From Chelonoidis abingdonii (lineage: Eukaryota > Chordata > Testudines > Testudinidae): a DNA stretch of 64,000 nt. This document shows positions 46,252 to 57,720 of this stretch, piece by piece. The notes below the pieces were generated by a model. That model was not told where the DNA came from. It was given only the letters and a program-made list of their open reading frames with translations, and made no database searches. How positions within the stretch are numbered: the first letter of the stretch is position 1; every line of letters begins with the position of its first letter. The position numbers and the translations under genes were made by a program. The stretch is taken from positions 4,482,096 to 4,546,095 of the forward strand of contig NC_133782.1 in assembly GCF_003597395.2 (NCBI RefSeq), in the 5' to 3' direction.

Positions 46252-47430
46252 GATATCAGAATCAAAGATGTATAGAATTTGAAGGGACCTCAAGAGGTCA
46301 TCTTGTCCAGACCCATGTGCTGAGGCAGGACCAAGTAAACCTAGACATAGGTACCAACTTCCCTTCTTTTCCATGGATGCTCGACCCCTTTCTGCCTCCA
46401 CCCCCGCTCCTACTCCACCCCTTTCATGAGGCCTGCCCCTGCCTGCCCCTTCCCCAAAGTCTCTGCCCACTCCCTGTCCGTATTCCAACTCCTTCCCCAA
46501 ATCCCCTCCCTAGCCCCACCTCTTTGCCTCCTCCTCTGAGCATGCCATGTTCCCACTCGTCACCCTTCCTCCTGGAGCATGCTAACAGTGTGTTTGGCAG
46601 CGGCCGGGCAGGAAGTGCTGGGAGGTAGGCGGAGGAGCGGGGATGTGGTGGACTCAGGGGAGGGGAGCTTGGCTGCCAGTGGGTGCAGAGCACCCACTAA
46701 TTTTTCTCCATGGGTGCTCCAGCCCTGGAGCACCCATAGATTTGGCGCCTGTGAAGCTAGACCATTCCTGACAATTGTTTGTTCAACCTGTTCTTAAATC
46801 ACTGGTGACGGGGATGCCATGAGCTCCCTGGAAGCCTATTCCAGAGCATAACTATCCTTATAGTTAGAAAGTTTTCCACTATATCTAACTAAATCTTCCT
46901 TGCTGCAGATGAAGCCCATTACTTCTTGTCCTACCTTCAGCAGGCATGGAGAACAATTAATCCCCATTCTCTTTCTCGCAGACCTTAGCGTATTTAAAGA
47001 CTGTTATCGGGTCCCCCTTCAGTCTTCTTTTTTCAAGACTAAACATGCCCAGTTATTTAAACTCTCCTCCTAGATTTTCTAAACCTTTTATATTTTTTGT
47101 TGTTCTCCTCTGGACTCTATCCACTTGTCCACATCTTTCCTAAAGTATGGCACCCAGAACTGGACACAGGACTCCAGCAGAGGCTTAACAATGCCTAGTA
47201 GAGTGGAGGTACCTGCCATGTCTTACATACAGTCCTCCTTTAACACATGCCAGAAAGATATTAGCCTTTTTAGCAACTACATCATAGTGTTGGGCTCATA
47301 TTCAATTTGTGCTCCTCTACAGCCCCTATCTCCTTTTCAGCAGTATGTCTGCCTAGCCAATTATTCCCCATTTGATTTTTCCTTCCTAACTGTAGTGTTT
47401 TGCACCTTTGCACTTGTATTAATTGACCTC
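46252..47430 (-). mobile_element. CR1 LINE 3' part with hAT insertion
   Basis: The 3' end near 46252 shows GAAGGGACCTCAAGAGGTCA in antisense. Beyond the insertion, the minus-strand CR1 ORF2 tail continues through GGCACCCAGAACTGGACACA near 47.15 kb to about 47.43 kb. 5' truncated. Confidence 0.82.
46346..46753. mobile_element. hAT MITE nested in CR1
   Basis: The ends CATAGGTACCAA and, reverse complemented, CACAGGCGCCAA are inverted. Flanking 8-mers AACCTAGA (46338-46345) and AAGCTAGA (46754-46761) are a target duplication with one mismatch. 408 bp, GC-rich, proline-rich shadow frames only. Confidence 0.88.
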
Positions 47431-48770
47431 TTAAGGAGTAATAAAGGGCAAACTGGAACTGAATGGGAAGGGTGTCGATATAAAATAGTAAATGAAGCAT
47501 ATTCCAGGAAAAAATAATCTTCGCTTTACCTGCTTCTCTACTGTGTTCTCCATCTGAACTCCATATGATGTTGATGTATGGTGAATGCTAAGCCATTAAA
47601 GCAGACTTAAATGGAACCAGTTGGTGTGATTTTGGGAGGTGGCTTGAGAGTGATATCTATATATGTCACTGGCGCCACATCCTCCATCAGGCAATGTCCC
47701 ACTTTGAGGAGAAGCGTCTTGCCCTTAAAGCTAAAAAGGGAGAAAGAAGGAAGGAAAAAGAAAGAATTTCTCCCAGCAGGCAGCTGACCCATCAGGAAGT
47801 ATCTGTACCTATGGTGGGAAGATCTGTGGTTCCAGGATCAGACTCCTGAGTCATCTCAGGACCCATATGTAAATCTGTGGTAGAGATCATCCTCGAATTG
47901 GGGATCACCGATTGATGATCTATCTCACTGATCTCATTTCTCAAAACTGAATCACTTTTGCTCAAATTTAAAAATATGACATACCTGCTGAGACAGAGAG
48001 ACAGTATGAAATATTAGTTCCAAACAGTTAAAGTTTGTTAAAGTTGAGACCAAGAACTTAGCAAGACTCAGAATGGGACTGGACATTTATATGGATAACA
48101 AGAATATCTAGAGCTCCTATAAATTATGCTAACAAAAATTTTGGAAGGGATATTAATCTTTGTGGTTCAGGGCTTAAACTGATCTCTAACAGAGATTAAG
48201 ATGAGATCAATGTTGGGATCTGATTATCCCACATCTGCTGCTGCAGAGTTCTTACACCTTCCCCTGAAGCAGTAGGAATGTGGAGGGCAGAGGCTGAAAA
48301 AGGACAGGGCAGAATGGGGAACAAGAGAGACAGCCCCAAACAACTGCTGTCCCACCAATCTCACCGTGGCCTGCCCAGTCAGGGTGATGCCCCAGGCTCT
48401 GCCTCTCAGCAGATCCTACCCTCTTTCTGCCAGGTACTGACTCTTCTGTGCCTGGCTCTCCCAGCACCACAGCTGCTCCTGACTCCAACTCAGTCCCAGT
48501 TGCTTCTGGGGCGGCATCAGAGGAAGGCTCTTGCCATCCCCCTCACCTTCTGTTTGGTTGGGGATGATGGCATTGGTGACTTTTTCATTGCTGAGAAATG
48601 TCAGGCATGGAACTGCGGAGAAATAGAGCAAATGACTACTGCCAGTAACATGCTGGCTGGGCATTTTTAATATGCACGTCTGGTTGGAGGATCTGAACAT
48701 GGTTGAAAGGAAGGTGCTGCTCTTTGGAGCATTCAGTGTCTCATACATTTCAAGTATCAGGAGGTAGCCG
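47431..48770. other. Intergenic DNA, nothing recognised
   Basis: Frames on both strands near 48.25-48.75 kb overlap each other and lack family signals. No repeat was confidently identified. Confidence 0.4.
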
Positions 48771-48955
48771 TGTTAGTCTGTATCCACAAAAACAACAAGG
48801 AGTCGGGTGGCATCTTAAAGACTGACAGATTTAGTTGGGCATAAGCTTTTGTGGATGCATGGATCTGAAGAAGTGAGGTCTTTTACCCAGGAAAGCTTAT
48901 GCCCAACTAAATCTGTCAGTCTTTATGGTGCCACCGGACTCCTCGTTGTTTCTAT
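48771..48955. repeat. Palindromic Penelope-related 3'-end element
   Basis: GAGGTAGCCGTGTTAGTCTG begins a dispersed retroelement end. Arms 48791-48850 and 48891-48950 are inverted copies of a unit with AGACTGACAGATTTAGTTGG and GCATAAGCTTT. The unit is related to the 3' ends of the Penelope copies (GGCACCTTAGAGACTAAC, GCATAAGCTTT). Confidence 0.72.
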
Positions 48956-49057
48956 TATACATTTTACTTATTTAAAAATAATGCATTGATATAGCACATT
49001 AAATGTAGGCTGAGCATTCAGTTTGCTATGTTGTACTGTGGTTAGACCCAGGCTATT

Positions 49058-49209
49058 AGAGAGAGGAGGTAGGTGAGGTAATAGCTTTTATTTGCCCAAC
49101 TTCTGTTGGTGAAAGAGAGAGGCTCTGGGGCTGCTCCAAAGCTTGTCTCTCTCACCAACAGAAGCTGCACCAATAAAAGACATGACCTCATCCACTTTCT
49201 CTCTCTCTG
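49058..49209. repeat. Palindromic repeat upstream of tRNA gene
   Basis: The left arm GAGGTAATAGCTTTTATTTG with CAACTTCTGTTGGTGA pairs with the right arm CTCACCAACAGAAGCTGCAC and CAATAAAAGACATGACCTC. It is the same family as the inner hairpin at 21133-21240. Confidence 0.75.
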
Positions 49210-49275
49210 AATTATGAAAATGAAAGTGAAACAGTGATAGGAAGTTGAGGATGTCTGAGGCACACTGTTCAGAGC

Positions 49276-49347
49276 TCCCTGGTGGTCTAGTGGTTAGGAT
49301 TCGGCGCTCTCACCGCCGCGGCCCGGGTTCGATTCCCGGTCAGGGAA
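49276..49347 (+). tRNA. tRNA-Glu-CTC: tRNA-Glu (anticodon CTC)
   Basis: A complete 72-base cloverleaf. Acceptor stem TCCCTGG pairs with TCAGGGA (one G-T pair). The internal A box TGGTCTAGTGG and B box GGTTCGATTCC are intact. Anticodon CTC is at 49309-49311 in a 7-base loop. No intron. It decodes GAG glutamate codons. A T8 tract five bases downstream would terminate RNA polymerase III. It appears functional; no flanking SINE signature indicates a retroposed copy. It stands alone here, upstream of a CpG island. Confidence 0.97.
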
Positions 49348-49352
49348 TGTGA

Positions 49353-49360
49353 TTTTTTTT
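49353..49360 (+). terminator. RNA polymerase III terminator of tRNA-Glu
   Basis: A run of eight T begins six bases after the tRNA 3' end, a strong pol III stop. Confidence 0.9.
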
Positions 49361-49619
49361 AAGGGTCTCATCGCAGCTTTCCTAATTTTAAAGCCCAATA
49401 GGTAGCACTTTTAAGGGGCGCAGCAATACCCTGATTTGCCTCATTTCACAACGCTGTTTCATCCTGGCCTTTAGCGTCTGGTGCAGCGCTCAGAGGGGCT
49501 GCTCCAGCCTTTACTTCCGAGAGTTGCTCACAAGCGCATTGTGCAGAGATGGCAGGGGCCAAGGCGAAATGATTTTCACTGGCTCCGGGTGGCTTTCCCT
49601 GAGCGACATACATCCTTGA

Positions 49620-50870
49620 CGAGGGGATTACAAGGCTGCAAGTGGCGGATCCCGCTCGCTGGGGCGGCAGCGGGCTCCCCCAACAGCAACACACCCTTGT
49701 GCAAATGCCCCCAGCAGCCACCCGCGCAAACCTGCCCCGCGGACGGAGCAGGCGCTGCAGCCTGCCCGGTGCCCCCGCTCCGCCCCAGCAGAGCTGGCAC
49801 CAGCTGCCGTCCCCGGCGGCGCCGCAGCCGCCCCCTGGGAGTTATTGTCTCGTTTAAGGCGAGATGCGGCCGTGTCGTGACGCTTTCCAGCCCCCCTCCA
49901 CTCTGCTGCCCCTGTGGCCAGGCGACGTCTGACGCGCAGCCCAGGGTCCCTGCCCAGGGGCTTCCCTGCAGTGACACGCCGCCCCCTTCCCGGAGGGGGC
50001 AAGCACAGCGCGCGCGCCCGGGCCTGGAGGCGCGGGGACTCCCTCCTGCGCGCGCCCCCGCCCACAAACCAACCACCCCGCCCCGCGGGAACGCTGCGCG
50101 CTCGCGGCCGGGCCAGGGAGGGCGGCGTGCTCGTCTCCGCGGAACGCTTGTGTGTGAGCGCGCACGCAGCCTCTCTATGCCCGGCTCCTCCCCTCCCCCT
50201 TCGTTCCGCGTCCCGCTCGCTTGTGTCGCTTGGCGGCGGCTGGGGCTGCTGAGGAGACGCCGCCGGAGCCCGGGCCTGCCTGTGAGGAGGCGCCGCCGTC
50301 CCGCACCCCCCGGGAGAGTCAAGAGCCGCCTCCGCTGCCCTCGCCCGGCCACACCCGCTCCCTGGGGCTGCCCGCCCACCGCCCCGCTGCGGAGAGCGCA
50401 GGTAAGTGAGGGTCGGGGAGGGGGGGTCGGTCCGTTCGCCTCCCCCACCCGGGTCTGTGGTGCCTCGGAGCCTCGTGCGCACCCAGGGCCGGCTGGGCGG
50501 CTGGAGGCCAAGATGGAGCTGATGGTGCTGACGGGGAGGGTCTGACGCTGCAGCACAGCGCCGGGGGGCTGTGTGTGTGTGAGGAGATCGGGGGCGGGAG
50601 GGGGCAGAGGGAATGGGGGCATGAGCGGGATAGCCAGGCTGCGGTGGGGGAGATGTGGGTGGGGCTGTGGGTGGGGAGAAGCCGGGAGATGTGGGGTGGG
50701 CTTGGGTGGGAGAGCGGAGATGTGTGGCTCGCTGGGGTAGGTGAGGTGGAGAGCCGGGATTGTATGTGGGTGTCTTTGGGGTGGGAGCCGGAGATTGGGG
50801 TGGGGCGTGCGGGTGGGGAGAGCGGGAGATGTTGGGTGGGGGCTGGTGGGGGAGAGGATAGAGTAGGGGA
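49620..50870. other. CpG island, likely DNAJC5 promoter
   Basis: Very high GC with dense CG dinucleotides from about 49.62 to 50.55 kb, then G-rich GGGTGGG repeats to 50.87 kb. Long open frames on both strands (up to 457 residues, minus strand) arise because stop codons are rare in such DNA; they are Pro/Arg/Ala-rich and shadow one another. Confidence 0.8.
50220..50401 (+). other. DNAJC5: Probable non-coding first exon of DNAJC5 (3' end at 50401)
   Basis: A near-consensus donor GCGCAG|GTAAGTGAG defines the 3' end at 50401. The left boundary is a guess. The GC-rich upstream sequence looks like an untranslated first exon. Naming as DNAJC5 (cysteine string protein, synaptic-vesicle co-chaperone) comes only from gene order: ABHD16B, TPD52L2 and DNAJC5 are consecutive and co-directional in human. 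No J-domain coding exon was found in the 13.6 kb that follows, consistent with a long first intron reaching past the window. Confidence 0.55.
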
Positions 50871-53587
50871 ATCTCATTAGAAAGTGGAATATTCCTCGTC
50901 CCACCCCCCCGTTGCCACCACCTTGCTTTCTGTGATGAAACAGAGACAATTAAGCATTAACTGTCTTTGTATTGGTGGGGTTAGCTGTTGAGGGGCACTA
51001 TGTGTGTATGGGGACAAGGATCATCCCTGTTTGTTATAAATGCCTCGTAACTACAGAGCCTGTTCATAATAAGGTATTAAAAATTATGGACACTGTATTT
51101 TCCCTGGGAACCTCTTGCTTTGGGAGGTGGGGAGAATGAAGAAAGCCCAGCTTCCCCTTCCCTCCTCCCACACTTGCATACCTGGTACCAGGGGGACTTA
51201 GTGTGCTTGTGTCCTCTGTCTTTGGACTTCAGAATAACAGTAAAAAGTCCTCAAAGACGATATAAATAATAGCTTTACATTTAGGGCTTGTTAATTGAGA
51301 CTCACAATGACATATGACAGCTCAGGAGATTTCAGATGTTGTCTCCCCTTATGTTGCTGCTTGGGATTTTTATAATTAGTGACTGCTCAGAATATTACAC
51401 ACTTGAGTTTTGTTAAATGATGCATTAAGAACCAATGGGAAACCTAGTCTTTGAAACAGGAATTTGGAGAGAGAGGAGAACTCATTTATTTTGTGCTGCT
51501 TTTTGTGATGCTTGAATGAAGAATATTTGACTCCAATGGCATTCTGTCTGGATGTAATGATGTGGATCAAGTGGATGGAATAGTCAGTTTACCAACATAC
51601 TTTGTTGTTTTGCTTATGCTTCAGCTATATCTTGCAATTATATGCATAGTAACACAAGGCAGTTGGCTTCTTATTGGAGTATAATGTACCGATGAAGTCA
51701 TTTCTCCCTCAGAGAGAGAGGTGAAAGCCATCCATTTCTGATGCTGGTACTGTGTGACCCACAAGGAGATTTTCAGCTTTTGTGTCTTGCTTGTATTTGA
51801 TTCAGTGAAGCATCAATCTGCAGTGTGTGCAGAAAGTCATTGCTATGGGTTTGTCTGTGTGTATTTAATGCTCTCTCATAGGCTGTAATCTGTAATAAAA
51901 TGTGTATGCCAGTGTGAATGACAAATTCAAAATATCTTCTTGGAGAAATACAAAGATGAGCCTGAATTTACAGTGGATGATTCTCTCTTCAGTCCATGGG
52001 AGTGTGTTGTTACTACAGTTTCTTTTGGGAAAAGAAAAAGTGAAATTATAGCATATCTGACATAATCTGCTAGCATTGAAGCAAAAACTTGTAGGTTGGA
52101 GCAAACTTAATGGTTGGCTTTGGCAACATTTTAACCATCTTACTGGGTATATTAAGCTATGATAAGTATGGAAATCTAGAAAGAGCCAAGGGTTTTTTAT
52201 TTCATGTGAAGTGCACTTAGGTAGGTCAAATGGCTATCGGATATTGTCAGTTGTGCATAAGAAGCATTTGTTTTAGATTTGTTAAGCAATGGAGAAATAC
52301 TGTTAAACTATAAGAACAAGCTCGTGTTTTAATATCCGCCATTCAAACTGCCCAAGGGCATTGTGTACATATATTTTGTTGTTAGAAGTGGGCTGGTCTT
52401 AGACGGAGTAGCTAGTGCTGGGGGATAGATGCCAGTGATGCTGATGAGCAGGCTTTGTAATAATTATAACTGTGCTGCTTTTCTTAATGCAAAGCTGAAT
52501 CTGGGAAGAAATCATATCTAATACCCAGAAGGTAGAATTAACTTTAGATTCCCCATATGGTACCTTAAGAAAGCAGTGTAGGAAAACTTGTGCTACCTAT
52601 GTCCATAGCATACTTGTTTTGTGGATAAGTAGGTCTTTGGGCTTTAGGATTGTTGATCTAGCACCTTTTTCTGAGCATTAAGTAAATATCCTCCCCTTCC
52701 TTGCATATTTCATCTTAATATTAAATGTAAGCACAATGTGAGCAAAAGACTGTTTATGATGGTGGTGATGAAGAGAATAAAACTACATGTTTTAGATGAG
52801 TCACTTTAGTCTGACACCATTTATCTTCTGCTATGTGTTTTTGATACATCATATTGGTAAGTCTTAGGTAGTAGTGTCCAAGTACCTTGAGGCCCCCACA
52901 CAGAGGTGACCTAAGAGCATGGTGTATGTATGCTCTGTAGTTTAATATATGTGTTTTGTCAATATGTGCCCAAAAGAAACAGCAAGAGACAAAACAAACT
53001 TTACTAAGTCATTAACATGCCTTGGCTGAGCAGGGATCGGAAGGCCTTTCAAAAGAGTATGACTAGTCAGTGCATCTCCTGCAGTCTTTCATAGTTAAAA
53101 TACCAAGAAACCTATATTTTGATAAGTTAATGCTCTTGAGTTACAAAAATAAAAGTATGGTAATTGAGGTAATTTCACTGAGGTTGTAAATGAGATGGTG
53201 AGGCTGTCATACCAGAGCAGTCACTGGGGATTCATCTCCCAAAGATGATTAGCAGTCAGTCAAATAGTTGCTCAGAACAACTGATAATCTGATTGATGAT
53301 TAAATTGCTTATTGAATGGGGCCAAGATTTTCTTCCTGTATCTGTATTTAAAGCATTTATAACGTCATCAGTGGGAGCTATTGAGGGCTTAGTACTCTGG
53401 AAAATTAGGCAGATACCAAAAATGTGATTTTGAGGATCCTAGCTTTAGGTTTCTAGTTTTGAAAATCTTGACCTAGTTGAATTATTGCAGTTTAACGTGT
53501 TCGGCAAATAGTATTTCTGATTATTGATGCTTGTGCCTTCGGGTCATCATACTTACTTAGTTTATAAACTTCAAATATAGGTAACAA
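50871..53587 (+). other. Probable DNAJC5 intron 1, unique part
   Basis: AT-rich sequence with no recognised repeat, exon or RNA gene. Several short frames show no conserved domain. Confidence 0.4.
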
Positions 53588-55405
53588 AAATCATAGCATC
53601 ATAAAAACGTAGGGCTGGTCATGTAATGGGAGGTCATCTAATCTAGACTGTGCGCTGAGGCAGGACCAAGTAAACTAGGCCATCCCTGACAGTTGTTTGT
53701 CAAACCTGTTTTTAAAACCCTCCAGTAACAGGGATCCCACAGTCTCCCTTGCAAGTCTATTCCAGTACATAACTGTCCTTATAGTTAGAAAGTTTTTCTT
53801 GATATCTAATTTAAATCTCCCTTGCTGTGGATTAAGCCATTACTTCTTGTCATACATTCGATGGACAAGGAGAACAATTGATCCTCATTCTCTTTACAAT
53901 ATCCTTTAACATATCTGAAGGCTAATCAGGTGCCCCCTCTGTCTTCTTTTATCAAGACTGAACCTGCCCAATTTTTAAAAAAACTTTCCTCATTGGTCAG
54001 ACTTTCTAAACTTTTATCATTTTTATTTCTCTTCTCTGGACTTTCCAGTTTGTCTGCATCTTTCCAAAAGTGTGGCACCCAGAATGGGACACGGTACTCC
54101 AGCTGAAGCCTTACCTGTACTAAACAGAGTGGGATAGTTGTTTCCTGTTTGTTACATACTACAACCTGGTTAATACACTCCAGAATATTAACCTTTTTTG
54201 CAACTGCGTGATGTTGACTCATATAATTTGTGATCCACTGTAACCTCCATATTTTGTTCAGCAGTATTACTGCCTAGCCAGTAATTCCCCATTTTGTATT
54301 TGTGCATTTGATTTTTTCATTTCTGAATGTTGTACCTTGCATGTGTCTTGATTGAATTTCATCTTGTTAATTTTAGACCAATTCCACAATTTGTTGAGGT
54401 TGTGTTGAATTCTAATCTTGTCCTGCAAAGTGTTTGTGACCCCTCCTGACTTGGTGTCATTTTGCAGATTTTATAAGTATACTCTTCACTCCATCATCCA
54501 AGCTGTTAATGAAAATACTGAATAGTACTGGACCCCTGCAGGGGACCCCACTAGGTATATCTTCGGGTTGACAGCGAACCATTGATAACTGCTTTTTTGA
54601 GTATGATCTTTCAACCAGTTATGCACTCACCATATAGTAATTTCATTTAGATCCCATTTCCCTAGTTTGCTTATAAGAAAGTCATGTGAGACTGTGTCAA
54701 AAGCTATACTAAATAAAGATATATCATATTTACAGCCTGCCCCTTACCCCCTCCTCCCTGGGGAAGCAACAGTAACAAAGAAGGATATTAGGTTGGTTTG
54801 GCATGATTTGTTCTTCACAAGTTGTGTTGGCTATTTCTCTTAATCCTGTTATCCTCTAGGTCCGTGGTACCCAAACTTTCCTGTTGTAGAATTTGATTCT
54901 ACGCTTTCTTTCACATATAGTGCCACTCTCCCACAAGCATAACCTGTTCTGTCCTTCTGATATATTTTGTACCCTGGTATTAACGTGTCCCATTGATTAT
55001 CCTCATTCCACCAAGTTTCTGTGATGACTGTTATATCAATATCATTTAATACGAGGCACTTTAGTCCACCCATCTTATTATTTAGATTTCTAGCACTGAT
55101 ATGTAAGCACTTTAAAAGCTTGTCACTTTTTAGCTGTCTGCCATTACATGATGTAATTGAATGGGACTTATTTTCTTTTGACTGTTTCTCATCAGATCCT
55201 ACCTGTATTTTATCATCTTCCATCCTCTGTCTCCTCTTTATTAGGACATAAGGAATCTCCATTTATAGATCCTCCCTTAAGGGATGTCTGAACTACATGC
55301 TCCTCTGCACCTGTTGGCTTTTCCCCAGCCCTTTGTTTAAAAATGATGATAGGTGTTTTATGAGTTCTGGGCAATTTATTAAATAATTTGTTCATTTAAT
55401 CATGT
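53588..55405 (-). mobile_element. CR1 LINE, internally deleted
   Basis: The 3' end at 53588 is followed leftwards in the element by the ORF2 tail, a reverse transcriptase segment (near 54.70-54.84 kb) and then the start of the ORF2 endonuclease (54849-55262). The C-terminal endonuclease and N-terminal reverse transcriptase parts are missing. Inactive. Confidence 0.8.
54849..55262 (-). pseudogene. CR1 ORF2 endonuclease N-terminal fragment
   Basis: An open frame of 137 residues. It shows CLHISARNLNNKM (Asn-rich APE-type endonuclease start), ITVITETWWNED with the catalytic-type Glu, and YKIYQKDRTGYACGRVALYV, which identify the apurinic-type endonuclease of CR1 ORF2. The domain stops about half way. 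Confidence 0.78.
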
Positions 55406-55429
55406 GCATATTATTTTACATTTTATAGT

Positions 55430-55481
55430 AACAGTTTGTTAAGCACTCAGAGATTAGAATCTGAGTGCTTAACAAACTGTT
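55430..55481. repeat. Perfect 22-bp inverted repeat at CR1 junction
   Basis: Arms 55430-55451 and 55460-55481 are exact reverse complements, separated by GATTAGAA. The palindrome lies at the boundary between the minus-strand CR1 on the left and the plus-strand CR1 on the right. Confidence 0.92.
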
Positions 55482-56704
55482 AAGTGGACGATACCAAACT
55501 GGGAAGGATTGCAAGTGCTTTGGACACAGGGTCAAAATTCAAAATGATCTGGACAAATTGGAGAAATGGTCTGAAGTAAACCGGATGAAGTTCAATAAAG
55601 ACAAATGCAAAGTGCTCCACTTAGGAAGGAACAATCAGTTTCACACATACAGAAAAAAAAGAGAGAGAGGATGAATTACCAAAACTCGAGGAAGGACAGA
55701 TCTGCATAGGTGGAATAGTGGGCACAACACCGAGGGTAAATTCAAAATGATCTGGACAATTGGAGAAATGGCATAACGTGATCGGAAGTTAACATTCTTA
55801 TCATTAAGACCCGGTTTACTGAAGTGTCAACTACAAAGGACAATGCAACCAGTAGGCTACTACAGAGTCACTATTGGAAAGGCGATCAACAATCAGTTTC
55901 ACACATAGCAGAATGGGGCAGGAAGAGACTAGTCAGGGAAGGAGTATGATGAGAAAGAGATCTAAAGGGGTCATAGTGGAACCACAAGCTAGAGACTGAG
56001 GGAGTCAAACAGTGATGAGTACATGAACTGTTGCAGGAGAAGAAAAGCAGATGTTAACCCGTGATTCTGAGTTAGGACAGGAATGCTTTAAACAGGTTGT
56101 TGTAAAACAAGACATGAGAAGTCATTCTTTGTTATATCCGCTAATATGAGCATTAGCTCTGGCGCTGGTTAGGCTCAGGCTGGAGTATTTGGTCCAGTTC
56201 TGGCCACCGGGGGCATTTCAAGAAAGATGTGGAGAAAATTGGGAGGGGTCCACAAGAGTAACGAGCAACAACGAATGACATGATAAAAGTGGTTGAGAGA
56301 AACAGTCGACCTATAAGGGAAGGCTGAAAGAATTGGGTTTATTTAGTTGCGAAAAGAGAAGACTGAGGGGACATGATAAGCAGTTTCCGTATCTAAAAGG
56401 GCGTCACAGGAGAGGGAAAAACTTGTTCACCTTAGCCTCTAATGATAGAAACAAAGCAATGGGCTTAAACGCAGCAAGGAGATTTAGGTTGGACATTAGA
56501 AAAAGTTCTAACTGTCAGGGTAGTTAAAACGCTAGGCTATATTGCCTAGGGAGTTGTAGAATACTCCATCTCTGGAGATATTTAAGAGTAGGTTAGATAA
56601 AAGTCTATCAGGAATGGTCTAGACAGTATTTGGTCCTGCCATGAGGGCAGGGGACTGGACTCGATGACCTCTCGAGGTCCCTTCCAGTCCTAGAGTCTAT
56701 GAGA
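55482..56704 (+). mobile_element. CR1 LINE 3' part, rearranged
   Basis: Plus-strand ORF2 tail (GGAGAAATGGTCTGAAGTAA; GAATTGGGTTTATTTAGTTG) runs into the CR1 3' UTR. It ends GACTCGATGACCTCTCGAGG and TTCCAGTCCTAGAGTCTATG. Internal duplications are present between 55.53 and 55.91 kb. Inactive. Confidence 0.83.
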
Positions 56705-57720
56705 ATCAATTTTTAAATACCGATAATCATAATAAACTAATTGGCTTTAATCTGAAACTTGATTTGGGCCACAAGTGATTTTCTTTGTTTTGCTTACCCA
56801 TTAATACTTTACTGGGTTACACCATTATGCTTTTGGGGTCAGTATAAAGGGAGGTTCAGATAAGGCTAAAGGATTGTACTTCTATCCAGAAAACTGAAAC
56901 ACATGGACCTCTCCATATTAATCAGTGTTCCTTTGGGAGCTATCCAACACAGAATAATGAAAGGACAGCTGGGTTTTTTTCCTCCTAGATCCTCACTAAT
57001 TGTCTTCATCCTCTTCACTTTCTCCCATCTCCTCTTCAGCTGGCTGAATAGGTCAGTGAGTAGCACCAGCAAGAAGAATTTATTTGTAGGGGACAACTGC
57101 TACTGTCTCCCTCCCCTGAGGAATGAAGGTTTCAAAAACTGGTTGGGTCTTCTGTTTGGCAAGGTGTTTTCACAATTTGAAACCAAACTTGTTAACTTCA
57201 ACAGAAAGAAGGCACAGAGGACCAAGATTCACCAGTATTTATCTTGTGTAGTCACAGGAGATAGTTATGTATCCACCTGCACATAGCACTAGACTGACTG
57301 GCCATGTTACTAACGAGTAGGTGATTAGATGAGAATCTGCTCAATGCTGATGAGGAAGACAAAATGCTCCATTCCTCCCAACGTGGTCTGGCGGAAAAAT
57401 GCCTTTCTTACCCCAAATGTAGCAATGCGCTTAACTATGAACATATTAAAAATAATCACCATAATTAATATTGCTTATTTCTGAATTCTCCAGGTTAAGT
57501 GTATTAATTGTATGGCCATGTACAGTGGCTAATAGCAGTCTCTTGGTCTGGTGAGATGCAGAAAGTGTAGACTTGGCTTTATTGTTGGTATTTTAACAAG
57601 AGGAACAGTTGTCTGTATATTTTGCTTGACTTACTTTTTACCTTGATGATGATTATCTATTGACACCTGGCTGGAATCTGTATTTCAGGTGAGCTCTTAA
57701 GATTTAAAAGTCAGTTTCTG
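56705..57720. other. Intronic or intergenic DNA, nothing recognised
   Basis: A 127-residue plus-strand frame at 56903-57286 has no recognisable domain and no supporting splice context. No repeats were recognised. Confidence 0.4.

Noticed and set aside
49481..50949. Long open frames on both strands (354 and 457 residues) in the GC-rich block
   Set aside because: Stop codons are rare in CpG-island DNA; the frames are Pro/Arg/Ala-rich, overlap each other on opposite strands, cross the splice donor at 50401 and resemble no family.
56903..57286. 127-residue plus-strand frame
   Set aside because: No recognisable domain; could be chance in AT-rich DNA. Not called without transcript support.
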